64,000 nt of DNA from Halobacteriovoraceae bacterium (GTDB lineage Bacteria; Bdellovibrionota; Bacteriovoracia; Bacteriovoracales; Bacteriovoracaceae), in the NCBI GenBank assembly GCA_020635115.1, contig JACKAK010000003.1, positions 389,264 to 453,263 of the forward strand, written 5' to 3'. The notes beneath the pieces were generated by a model. That model was not told the DNA's origin, did not search any database, and saw only the letters and a list, made by a program, of their open reading frames with translations. Positions 18,101 through 26,154 of this stretch are shown piece after piece. Within the stretch, counting starts at the first letter, position 1, and each line of letters opens with the position of its first letter. A program made the position numbers and the translations under genes.

Positions 18101-20679
18101 CTAAATGTATTACTAGCATCACCTCCTCCAAAGTTCATTCCTGAACCTGAAAGTTTGTCTAAATTTCCAATGCAACTCGTATGTGAACTATTCAAAATTA
18201 AATTGTTTCCACAAGCAGTAATTTCACAAAAAGCACCAGGACTAGCTTCCCATTGTCCACCACTACAAACTTGATTGATCTGAGTCCCTGTGGCATTTGG
18301 ATCCCCTGAATCGCAGCCTTGAAAAACTTGTGTACTACTGTCATTACATTGAGATGGGTTTATACAGGCCGTTTTAGCAGTATTTGTAATCAATCCATTC
18401 CGGCATGAATTAATCTGACAAAATGCCCCAGGCGCATTTACCCAACTTCCTCCACTGCATACTTTCTCTATTGATGTTGTCATAGCATTTAGGTCACCTG
18501 ACGTACAACCTGTTACTATTTGTGTATCCCCACTTGTACACTCAGAAGGACTAATGCATCTATCTCCGCTATTACTTGGCACAAGTCCACCGGAGCAAGA
18601 TGTTATCATACAACTCGCTCCTGTTTGATTAACCCAGTTTCCATTACTACAAATCTGATTAATAGATGCTACGTTGGCATTTGAATCACTTGAAGTACAA
18701 CTCGCAGGTCTAGTGCTGCCATTTGTACAATTTGGAGGACTAATACAATTACCTCCATTATTACTTGGCACAAGTCCACCAGAGCAAGACGTTATCATAC
18801 AACTCGCTCCGGTTTGATCAACCCAATTTCCATTACTACAAATCTGAATAATAGATGCTACGCTGGCATTTGGATCACTTGAAGTACAACTCGCAGGTCT
18901 AGTGCTGCCATTTGTACAATTTGGAGGACTAATACAATTACCTCCATTATTACTTGGCACAAGTCCACCAGAACAAGACGTTATTATACAACTCGCTCCT
19001 GTTTGATTAACCCAGTTTCCATTACTACAAATCTGATCAATAGATGCTACGCTGGCATTTGGATCATTTGAAGTACAACTCGCAGGTCTATTCGCTCCGT
19101 CCGAACAAGGAGGTTCAATACAATTATTTTTTCCTGAATTTGGAATAAATCCGTTTCCGCAATTTGTAATCTCACAAACTGCTCCAGCATTATTTTCCCA
19201 ATTCCCATTAGTACATGTTTGACTAATTTGAGTTGCTGTAGCATTTGGATTCCCTGAATCACAACCTTGTGCATTTCGACCAGTTCCTTCAACGCAATTG
19301 GGAGGTAAATTACAAGCAGTACCACTATCATTTGGCTCAAAATTATCACGACAAGAGTTTATTCGACAGTATGAACCCGATTTGGGGACCCAATTCCCAT
19401 CACTACAAACTTCTTCAATTGAAGTTCCAAGTGCATGAGAATCATTAGATGAACATCCTGTAGCTATTTGTATATCTCCATTCGAACAAGGACTAGAATC
19501 TGGATTAACACAAACTCCATTGCGAACAACTTTAGAAGGATCAGAACACGATTCTAATTGGCATGCTCCATAACTAAAAGTAAATCCTCCACTAGCATTA
19601 CATACAGGATATTGATGCCCAATTGCCCCATATGAAGATTTACTTCCATTGCAAGTAATAGGTTGTACTGAATTACAATCGCTTGAATTGGAAAAACTCT
19701 CTCGCATAAAATTTCTGAGTTCAGTTTCTGTATATAAGTTATCTATAAACTTTTCTTTAATGAGACTTATTTCACTTCCGGTCGGAAACCTTCTATGATA
19801 TTCACTGAAAGCAATTTTTATATCATTTTCAACATAAACAAAATGATCCTCTCTGAAATTAGAACGAGTAAATGTCTTCGTCGTTAATTCACTGTCTCCA
19901 TAAATTTTTAAAGCATAGTAGTAATATGTTGAACTTGTCACCGCACTATTGAAAGAATAGTCAAAAGCAGTACTCATCAATATACTTTTCAATGCTTGTA
20001 CATTGATCATATGCTCTGTATTTGCATCACATGAATTTATATTGTAAAGATCGTAGCAAGTACTTACCCAACTTTGAGCTTCAGAATCTCCCCCTACTGT
20101 TCCAATAGGATTAATTTCAAACTGAAAAGTGAATAATCCATATTCGTCACTATAACAAGATGCCACAGGTTTTCTATATGCCCTATTGCTCGTGTCACTC
20201 AATTCAACAGCAACACAAGACTGTACACCATTAAAAACTTGCACATATAAACAGTCATTTGAAAATCCATAATTTTCACCATTGATATTCAAGTTTACAT
20301 TTGTACCATCCACTAAAACTGGAGTATTTTGACTTTGTATCCATTCAATACACGTCTGTCCAAACTCTCCTTCATAGTCGAAATCAACAACTGAGGCCTC
20401 AATCATGCCCACGGCATTGGCATACAAATAAAAATCATTACCAAATCCAGTTCCATCAGGGTCTAAATTAAACCCACCAGTACCATTACCACCTGTTCCG
20501 GTAGATAAAACTCCAGAATCATATTTTTTCTTTTTAACTTTTTTCCCACCACTTCCCGAAGGTACACAAGAACCTAGAAAAAGAACCAAAATTAAAAATA
20601 TAAAATTTAGCTTTCTCATTTTTTTAAAAAATGAATCAAAATCATTTGTTAAATAGCTATATTTTTTTAAAACTTCCAC
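15187..20679 (-). CDS. Giant modular lipoprotein B (seven Cys repeats, PPC-like domains, lectin-like C-terminus)
   Basis: A 1830-aa exported lipoprotein, the middle member of a paralogous trio. Its lipobox is LGSC, followed by a Gly-rich linker. Residues about 85-385 are the shared N-terminal domain (NDCLYVQ, YYALKIYG, NFREDHF). About 395-840 hold seven tandem six-Cys modules of about 63 aa. Beta-sandwich PPC-like domains follow. The last 170 residues include QADGNVVMY, an exact Q-x-D-x-N-x-V-x-Y bulb-lectin mannose-binding motif. I keep the GTG at 20679 because it sits behind the leader and AGGG shared with genes A and C. The ATG at 20619 gives a more ordinary signal peptide but has no ribosome-binding site. 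Function unknown; adhesion is inferred. Confidence 0.78.
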   Translation of the reverse strand: MEVLKKYSYLTNDFDSFFKKMRKLNFIFLILVLFLGSCVPSGSGGKKVKKKKYDSGVLSTGTGGNGTGGFNLDPDGTGFGNDFYLYANAVGMIEASVVDFDYEGEFGQTCIEWIQSQNTPVLVDGTNVNLNINGENYGFSNDCLYVQVFNGVQSCVAVELSDTSNRAYRKPVASCYSDEYGLFTFQFEINPIGTVGGDSEAQSWVSTCYDLYNINSCDANTEHMINVQALKSILMSTAFDYSFNSAVTSSTYYYYALKIYGDSELTTKTFTRSNFREDHFVYVENDIKIAFSEYHRRFPTGSEISLIKEKFIDNLYTETELRNFMRESFSNSSDCNSVQPITCNGSKSSYGAIGHQYPVCNASGGFTFSYGACQLESCSDPSKVVRNGVCVNPDSSPCSNGDIQIATGCSSNDSHALGTSIEEVCSDGNWVPKSGSYCRINSCRDNFEPNDSGTACNLPPNCVEGTGRNAQGCDSGNPNATATQISQTCTNGNWENNAGAVCEITNCGNGFIPNSGKNNCIEPPCSDGANRPASCTSNDPNASVASIDQICSNGNWVNQTGASCIITSCSGGLVPSNNGGNCISPPNCTNGSTRPASCTSSDPNASVASIIQICSNGNWVDQTGASCMITSCSGGLVPSNNGGNCISPPNCTNGSTRPASCTSSDSNANVASINQICSNGNWVNQTGASCMITSCSGGLVPSNSGDRCISPSECTSGDTQIVTGCTSGDLNAMTTSIEKVCSGGSWVNAPGAFCQINSCRNGLITNTAKTACINPSQCNDSSTQVFQGCDSGDPNATGTQINQVCSGGQWEASPGAFCEITACGNNLILNSSHTSCIGNLDKLSGSGMNFGGGDASNTFSGAEDIRASNFVPTFTSQSGQVVIEGSTGYESDTQDYFYFSAQSNGELEVLLDDVAENMNLRAYENILNNEIGSSIGKGMLNLNKFTVSAGNNYYINIQPIGTTKTNYTLILNFEKDQDISGGEIIFGNITNGNLKTGTGPWNKRSMNDLVLNYSVAPVQNAQSCHIKAELNIPGITNIPEYYAGDIPSLSSTYNGNLTLFVSFVDYWHLVSSGSNVQFKLLCRKQSTEDYQEHFKATKTLQDVLPNDMRDLIAHQISETDSLTDASGNRSNESLVIFRNSNHKAEIYGIVGYNGDNADWYKLKTDNGGDLKIRFDYLDGADHKLKFELFGSSGNAINPDQGSSQVWRTKKNEDITWSGVNKLQADRDYYLKVTPENFGPERSPYSIDLEFTPNVVYSCPSISGISNVEWHANDNINLTQPVSEAVYHATGTTSKCEYKCDESHGRHGGECISCGTAGKSNSGDVCNFILEETLADSLTNKDAPIVPNSLQDMNITSYVVNPNEGVVIYGQSDLPNGIEDDLDSYLFEAPEDGDLTVELSNFTSDLDLYLSNYEITKVNADDPNDTPLNAFESNVLVFSRNDGLSSEKITHFVHHGGKVLISVGIAYATPTSYMLKVSFSPKNTSGNRIQEDIQIDGNTTYLGDSPDIYFSDPYGKMNNLDDYFTNIDQENNASIHGYLGRGLDLNDIFYLRPKRSGEIEIKLTASDKISNLCFFNLDTTFETCDIVRSGNPIKIKVEEGEDYLFYVYTYILLEGSGIKNVPAPNYSIDIKMNYDSPPGVAVDFELFNFADFNFVEEKVESIANDGTNCHLILYRNRVSMTYISTKINTYSIGLFLSDRRLNPNTTFQGIQGYKYILSASDSESLALALQADGNVVMYKVNPDWYDAMSIENIIVAPGSGNGDVLSAGFWQGSEHYDSTKTFADFRIAKIVDPNDENKTKCVFGQFGLDGKNMWKGSRNGTNYFLEKEVAP
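18170..19509 (-). repeat. Seven tandem six-cysteine modules; three near-identical 189-bp units
   Basis: Each module is about 63 codons and starts with C-[TS]-x-G, with a central [CS]SNGNWV-type segment and six cysteines. The central three copies are nearly identical as DNA with a 189-bp period: the plus-strand string CAAGTCCACC recurs at 18582, 18771 and 18960. Outer copies have diverged. Genes A and C carry one related module each. Confidence 0.9.
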
Positions 20680-20689
20680 TTTACCCTAT

Positions 20690-20707
20690 TCGGTTAAAAC
20701 CCATAAA
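20690..20707 (-). promoter_or_regulatory. Conserved leader element, copy B
   Basis: The same 18 bases as copy A, at the same place between the -10 box and the GTG start. The intervening sequence differs, so it is conserved beyond simple recent duplication. Confidence 0.6.
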
Positions 20708-20718
20708 ACCCTAATACC

Positions 20719-20747
20719 ATTATAAATGTATAAGGTATTATCACCAA
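20719..20747 (-). promoter_or_regulatory. Sigma-70-type promoter of lipoprotein gene B
   Basis: TTGGTG at 20742-20747 and TATAAT at 20719-20724 on the minus strand, spaced 17 bases. Confidence 0.6.
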
Positions 20748-20820
20748 ATTTCATGAAAATATTGAAGCTTTTGATGTGATTTTAAGCATTTCTTAAAAAT
20801 AGATGTGCCAATTATTATTG

Positions 20821-23800
20821 CTAGAGTAAGTCTCCAACACATGAATTATAGCTTTGTGTGACTTCTCTCCAACTACTCCCCTGGAGCTCATACTGAAACA
20901 AATAATCGCTGTAAGTTGAGCTTTTATGAACGTTCATACGAATCATCGCCCGTCTACCATTTGGAGAAAAATGAAACTTTCCATAATTACCAACTGTATT
21001 ACCATCAAAACTTTGAGCTAAAACAAAATTTCCGTTTGAATCTTTTTTGTAAATAATGTTTCTCTGAACATTTCCGATAGTGTCGTTGACATCAACCACT
21101 CCAAGTGTCAAAGCAGCAAATAAATAGGTTCCAGATGGGTCAATTCCAACAAAATTTCCAAAATAATCTCCAGAAGAATATTGATCAGCATAGGGATGTT
21201 CAATATATTGAGATCGATTCCAATTTGCTGAAGTTGAACTAGAAAAATCAAATGTAAATAAAGCTCCTGTTTCATAAATTTGAATTCCCTTAACCTCATC
21301 GAAATATATTTGACTTCCTAAATATCCCATCCCAGGGCTACCAACAACTAAAGTATCTCCAGAACTATCAAAATCAACAGAGCGACCAAAATCATATGTA
21401 TAGACATAATTTAATTGTTCAGGAGGGGTTTTATTGTATTTTAATTTGTAATTTGAACCATCATACTCATAAACATATAATCTACAAGTAGAACAGTTTA
21501 GTCCTCCTTCTCTTTGCATCCCTACTGCTAGTCTGGAACCATTTTGATTCAAAGAGATTGAGTTACCATAACCAGATGCACTATTATTTGTATCGATTTG
21601 TGCCAATTGTTTATCAGTTTTTCTATCTAGCTTATCTACTAAAAACCAACCATCTCCATCATCCCTAAATACATATACAAGACCTAAATCAGAACTATCA
21701 TTTGATTCTGAATATTTTGGTAGAGAGATTGCAATGACATTGCCATCTGAAGAGATATCAAATTCTGTATTTCTGGCCCGATCAGGCATAACAGCAGAAG
21801 TTTGATTGATTCGTAAATAATTCTGGAATTGAAATAGATTGTTCTCATCTTTTCTAAAAACAGAGTAAATCGCCTTGTTGTCTATCTCATTGAGTGCCAG
21901 AAGAGTTTGTCCATTTGCCGAGACTTCAACTGGTCTAGGAACTTTTCCATTTAAACCTAACGTAGAAAAGTTAAAACACTCTAAACCCGTATTTGAGAGA
22001 TAATTAAACTTATATCCATTGGTCGTTGCTAAATTGTCATTACCGACTACAAAATATCCCGCAGGATCTTCACTAACATAAGAATATCCCACACCATTTC
22101 CACCTCCGTTTTCATCTGGAGTATAAGAAATGTCTAATTTATAGGAAGAATATGCTCCAACAAATGGAATCACCGCTATTTTTAGAGATTCAAAAGCAAC
22201 AACATCATAGGAGTAATTTATCTCTTGGCCTCGATCATTCTCATTTGAAACAAATTCAGATCCGTGTTTGAAATATATATAGAGATCACCACTATTAATT
22301 AACACATTATTGGTTTGTAAATTACTTATACTGATATTGATTGTTCCACTTTTTTGAGGTGTGAATTCTAGGACATCTTTTATATCATCTCCAAACCCTG
22401 TCGAACCTTGTATAGAAACTTGTTGGGGTGAATTTCCATTATCAAGAAGATTAGATAGAGACTGGCCAATTCCAATGTCATTATTTATATCTCCCCCTAA
22501 TACTTCTTGTCCATTTACACGATCAACTTCTTTTGTGAGATTTGAAATAGAAACAATTTCTATATCTAACTCGTAATCGACTAGATTTGTTACTAAATGA
22601 TCATATGATCTTACATATATAAATGAAGTTGTACCTGATGAAAAAACATTATCAACAGTATGGATATTTGAATCACTCACTTCAAGATTGCTTCCCCACG
22701 ATCCATCTGGACTAATAAATCCAAATTGAACCCCTAGATCAGTTGACGATTCATCTATTTTTTTAAATTTTGTGATAACTTTCCATAGTCCAGTACTATT
22801 AGTAGGAAGGTTGATCTTGAAAGCATCTTTGTCATCGTCTCCATTGAATTCAAGTTTACCTATAATTTTTAAATTAGAATTTTGTTCATCCAGAGTTAGA
22901 CTGAAGGCCGCACCAAGAGATGGAAAGTCATTGGATGACAAATTCATTTCTGAGAGAATACCATCGACCGGACTGGGATCAGGAATTCCACCTTGATCTA
23001 CCCTAAATTTAATATTTAGAGAATAACTTGTGTAAGATGAACTTGTATGAGGTATAACACCAATTAGATACGTAGTATTTTGCCCCATTGATATATTATT
23101 CACGTTCTCGCTTGATTGTCCTGTACGTTTAGATTCAGCAATTTTTAAAGTTCCAGCTGGATAATCTAATAGCACAAGGTTGATATCTGAAGATAGGTTA
23201 CTTAACGATATGTCAATGATTCCGGATTTATGAGGAGAACTGATTTTGTAGTAGTCATAACTGTCATTTCCATATCCAACTGAACCAGTAATCGTAATAT
23301 TTGAACCTGTTTCAATCAATGTTACTGTATCAGCATTACTTACACTATTGCCAGCATCGACAAAGTTAACTCCACCATTTATCTTATCTTCAATTCCTAA
23401 ACTTTGATCAGGTGACTTAGATGAATTTGTTATATCTTCACAATCTAAATTATCACCACTAATTTTTTTATTAGCAGGGCATTCTGTTACAAAACATGTT
23501 TGCCAAGAACTCCACATCCTATTAGGTAAACAATATCTAGATTGTTCACCAGAAATAGCGTTAAGGGAAGAGGGGCTACAAGCATTTTTTTCTATTTGAG
23601 TTAATTTGCATTCGAAATTTCCTGTATCGTCATTATCAACATCAACCACTGCTGCACTTCCATCGATGACAGAAATGTCTGGAACATAAAACTCCCCAAC
23701 TATAATATCGATGATTTCATAACTTTTCTTTCCATTTACTATTTCTCTTTCAAGTCTTGATTTATATTCAGGGAAATCTTTCAAACTTTTTGCCGGTTCA

Positions 23801-25263
23801 AATGTGTTCAAATTGATTCGATGAATTGTATTGAATTTATTTGCAATAAAACTTTGAATAGCGCTTTTGTTTTCAAAAACTTTAACTTTTCTATATTCTT
23901 GCAATACGAGAGGGGCCGGAAATGTCGAAATTGTTATCATAAACTGGTTGGCCAACATTTCCAAATCATCTTTGGCCATTAAAGGTATTTCATAATCGAT
24001 ATGAAACCTATTGATCCCCTCTATAATATCTCGCTTTGGATCATTGACAATATTCCCAGGAGTATTTTGTTCAATATAAGGATTTATACATTCTCCATAC
24101 TGTGTGAGAAATTCATTTGAATTATCACAAAACTCGAGCCTACACTCTGAATATGAATTAGTAAATTTACCATTGTAATCACATATTGGATAATTATATC
24201 CCCAGGCCCCATTTAAACTTCCAAACTCTGGACACCTTACTTTTTCAATTTCACTACAATCAGAGTTAGAGACAAAAGTATCTCTGATCCAAGACCTCAT
24301 TCCTTTTTCAGTTGGTAGTGCATTAATATAGAAATATTTCATTCGATTCTCTGCATCAACACTTGGTAACCTATTGTGATATTCGATAAAAATATATTTA
24401 AGATCTCCTACAACAAAAGAATAGAAATCCTCTCGAAAATTTGTGGCCGTAAATGTTTTTAAATTTAGTTCTGATTGCTGATAGATTTTAAGTGCATAAT
24501 AATTATAGGTACTTTCTGAAATAAATGCTTGAATTCCAAAATCATATGCAGAAGCAATTAGTATATCTTTTTGTATTTGAAATGCATCCAAATGAGTTTG
24601 ATTATTTTCACATGTTGTATAATCGTAGAGATCATCACAATTTTCAACCCAATTATATGCACTAAACATATTGAAGTCGTTACTTTCTGGTAAAATTTGA
24701 AAATTGAGAGTGTATTGCCCATACCCATCCTCACAGTATGAAACAGGTGTTCGGTAATCCATGTCCTGAGTATGATTTTTCGGTAAATAAACACATGAGA
24801 TCTGTCCATTAAAAAGTTCTTGATATAAACAATGATCAGCTTGTGGAATAGCAACTCCTCCGGTACCAATAATTACTCTCGTATTTATAACCTCAATTTC
24901 TTCTGGCTGAGATTCAATCCATTGCTCACAATTTTGTCCTTGAGTCGGAGCGACTAGGAAATTTATGTTTCTAGCGTTGATATACCCTAACTCGGTGAGA
25001 TAGTAATTTAGATCATGTTGACCAGTTAAATAATCATTCTTCTGATATGGATTGTTAAAAATATCCCATTCAACGTATGTATAACCATCTTCACCTGGTT
25101 TTAAAATTGTATCTTCATTCTTTATTGATTTGATTTTTTTTACGGTATCACTTTCTTTTGGAATACAAGAAAATAAAAATAAGAAAGCAAGTATGTTTAA
25201 ACAAGCGATGCTCTTATTAATAAGCTTAGTAAATTGAATGCGTATCCCTATTAATTTAATCAC
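20821..25263 (-). CDS. Giant modular lipoprotein C (PPC-like domains, beta-propeller-like C-terminus)
   Basis: A 1480-aa exported lipoprotein with lipobox LFSC (about Cys33). The shared N-terminal domain is at about residues 75-395 (DHCLYQE, YYALKIYQ, NFREDFYS). A helical segment shared with lipoprotein A (about 400-530) and one six-Cys module follow. Next are three PPC-like beta-sandwich domains near 610-1080, with dyYKI and DINLVLLD motifs. The last 380 residues contain repeated blades such as FDISSDGNVIAIS, SISLNQNGSRLAVG and VDFDSSGDTLVVGSP, which look like an FG-GAP/WD-type beta-propeller. The GTG start follows GAGGGATAA behind a leader related to those of genes A and B. No catalytic motif is seen. 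Confidence 0.8.
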   Translation of the reverse strand: MIKLIGIRIQFTKLINKSIACLNILAFLFLFSCIPKESDTVKKIKSIKNEDTILKPGEDGYTYVEWDIFNNPYQKNDYLTGQHDLNYYLTELGYINARNINFLVAPTQGQNCEQWIESQPEEIEVINTRVIIGTGGVAIPQADHCLYQELFNGQISCVYLPKNHTQDMDYRTPVSYCEDGYGQYTLNFQILPESNDFNMFSAYNWVENCDDLYDYTTCENNQTHLDAFQIQKDILIASAYDFGIQAFISESTYNYYALKIYQQSELNLKTFTATNFREDFYSFVVGDLKYIFIEYHNRLPSVDAENRMKYFYINALPTEKGMRSWIRDTFVSNSDCSEIEKVRCPEFGSLNGAWGYNYPICDYNGKFTNSYSECRLEFCDNSNEFLTQYGECINPYIEQNTPGNIVNDPKRDIIEGINRFHIDYEIPLMAKDDLEMLANQFMITISTFPAPLVLQEYRKVKVFENKSAIQSFIANKFNTIHRINLNTFEPAKSLKDFPEYKSRLEREIVNGKKSYEIIDIIVGEFYVPDISVIDGSAAVVDVDNDDTGNFECKLTQIEKNACSPSSLNAISGEQSRYCLPNRMWSSWQTCFVTECPANKKISGDNLDCEDITNSSKSPDQSLGIEDKINGGVNFVDAGNSVSNADTVTLIETGSNITITGSVGYGNDSYDYYKISSPHKSGIIDISLSNLSSDINLVLLDYPAGTLKIAESKRTGQSSENVNNISMGQNTTYLIGVIPHTSSSYTSYSLNIKFRVDQGGIPDPSPVDGILSEMNLSSNDFPSLGAAFSLTLDEQNSNLKIIGKLEFNGDDDKDAFKINLPTNSTGLWKVITKFKKIDESSTDLGVQFGFISPDGSWGSNLEVSDSNIHTVDNVFSSGTTSFIYVRSYDHLVTNLVDYELDIEIVSISNLTKEVDRVNGQEVLGGDINNDIGIGQSLSNLLDNGNSPQQVSIQGSTGFGDDIKDVLEFTPQKSGTINISISNLQTNNVLINSGDLYIYFKHGSEFVSNENDRGQEINYSYDVVAFESLKIAVIPFVGAYSSYKLDISYTPDENGGGNGVGYSYVSEDPAGYFVVGNDNLATTNGYKFNYLSNTGLECFNFSTLGLNGKVPRPVEVSANGQTLLALNEIDNKAIYSVFRKDENNLFQFQNYLRINQTSAVMPDRARNTEFDISSDGNVIAISLPKYSESNDSSDLGLVYVFRDDGDGWFLVDKLDRKTDKQLAQIDTNNSASGYGNSISLNQNGSRLAVGMQREGGLNCSTCRLYVYEYDGSNYKLKYNKTPPEQLNYVYTYDFGRSVDFDSSGDTLVVGSPGMGYLGSQIYFDEVKGIQIYETGALFTFDFSSSTSANWNRSQYIEHPYADQYSSGDYFGNFVGIDPSGTYLFAALTLGVVDVNDTIGNVQRNIIYKKDSNGNFVLAQSFDGNTVGNYGKFHFSPNGRRAMIRMNVHKSSTYSDYLFQYELQGSSWREVTQSYNSCVGDLL

Positions 25264-25302
25264 TTATCCCTCATCGGCCAAAACACCAATTCCCCTTAAA
25301 AT

Positions 25303-25330
25303 ATTGTATTTCAACATGAGGTGATTTCAA
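25303..25330 (-). promoter_or_regulatory. Sigma-70-type promoter and leader of lipoprotein gene C
   Basis: TTGAAA at 25325-25330 and TACAAT at 25303-25308 on the minus strand, spaced 16 bases. The following leader (TTTTAAGGGG, GGTGTTTTGGCCGAT, GAGGGATAAGTG) is a diverged version of the leaders of genes A and B. Confidence 0.6.
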
Positions 25331-25488
25331 AAAATCTGTCTTAAAAGTTATACTCAGAATGTATTTTTAAACAGTTAAAAATATCTGTTTGATATCTATA
25401 TGACAATAATTTGTGCCACTATTTTAATAAAATTATCTAACTATCTGTAAATATGAAGTTTGAAAAACATTTTTCTTTTGAGCATTGA

Positions 25489-26154
25489 TTAACTTCCACC
25501 AACTTTAAGCTTTTTCCCATCGAAAAAACAAACACTTTGTCCCAAAAAAATTGTTCTTAGATCATCAACAATAATCCCATTTCCATCGGGACAAGCAAAT
25601 AAAGGTCGTTTCGAAGTGCGAGAATATTCTCGCAAAGCGAGATCATATCGCTTTGAATTTTTATAATGTGGGAAAAAATCAAAATCAACAAACCCTAAAG
25701 CTTTTAAGTTTCTAATATTCATTTCATTTTCATCTCTATCGAAATCCGGAAATCCTGCAGTACCAATTGACTGGGTCATAAGAATTGCTCCAGCAGAAAG
25801 CCCCGTAAGTATTCCTCCATTATTCACAAATTCCTTAAGTTTTTTTAGTAATCCATTTTTTCTTAAATAATAAAGAAAATAAAACGTATTTCCTCCTGAA
25901 AGATGTATAATATTTGAATTAAAAACCTCATGTTCAAGCACTGGATCGATAGGATTATCTATTGGGAAATAGAGAAAACGATTTAAGTTAAAGCCAAGAA
26001 AAGAATTTACAAAATCATGATAATCTTCATAGCAATCATGAGAACAAGAAGGAATAAATGTGATGAGTGGAGAAGTCGAATTTGTCATTCCTACAAGATA
26101 AGAATGAAGTTCGAAATTATTTTCATCTTCTCCTGAGTAAAAAACAAGTTTCAA
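25489..26154 (-). CDS. Peptidase family S51 protein (dipeptidase E / cyanophycinase-like)
   Basis: A 221-aa cytoplasmic serine peptidase-like protein. Family features are IIHLSGGNTFYFLYYL (about 82-97) and the nucleophile motif GLSAGA with Ser120; a candidate catalytic His is in FFPHYKN (about residue 164). PepE-type enzymes cleave Asp-X dipeptides, while cyanophycinases cleave beta-Asp-Arg; the sequence does not decide between them. The start is TTG, preceded by GAGGG, and it overlaps the stop of the SelO-like gene, so the two are cotranscribed and translationally coupled. Confidence 0.8.
   Translation of the reverse strand: MKLVFYSGEDENNFELHSYLVGMTNSTSPLITFIPSCSHDCYEDYHDFVNSFLGFNLNRFLYFPIDNPIDPVLEHEVFNSNIIHLSGGNTFYFLYYLRKNGLLKKLKEFVNNGGILTGLSAGAILMTQSIGTAGFPDFDRDENEMNIRNLKALGFVDFDFFPHYKNSKRYDLALREYSRTSKRPLFACPDGNGIIVDDLRTIFLGQSVCFFDGKKLKVGGS

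Noticed and set aside
18582..19148. Regular direct repeats suggesting a CRISPR array
   Set aside because: The 189-bp units are fully inside an open frame, have no short unique spacers and translate into six-Cys protein modules.
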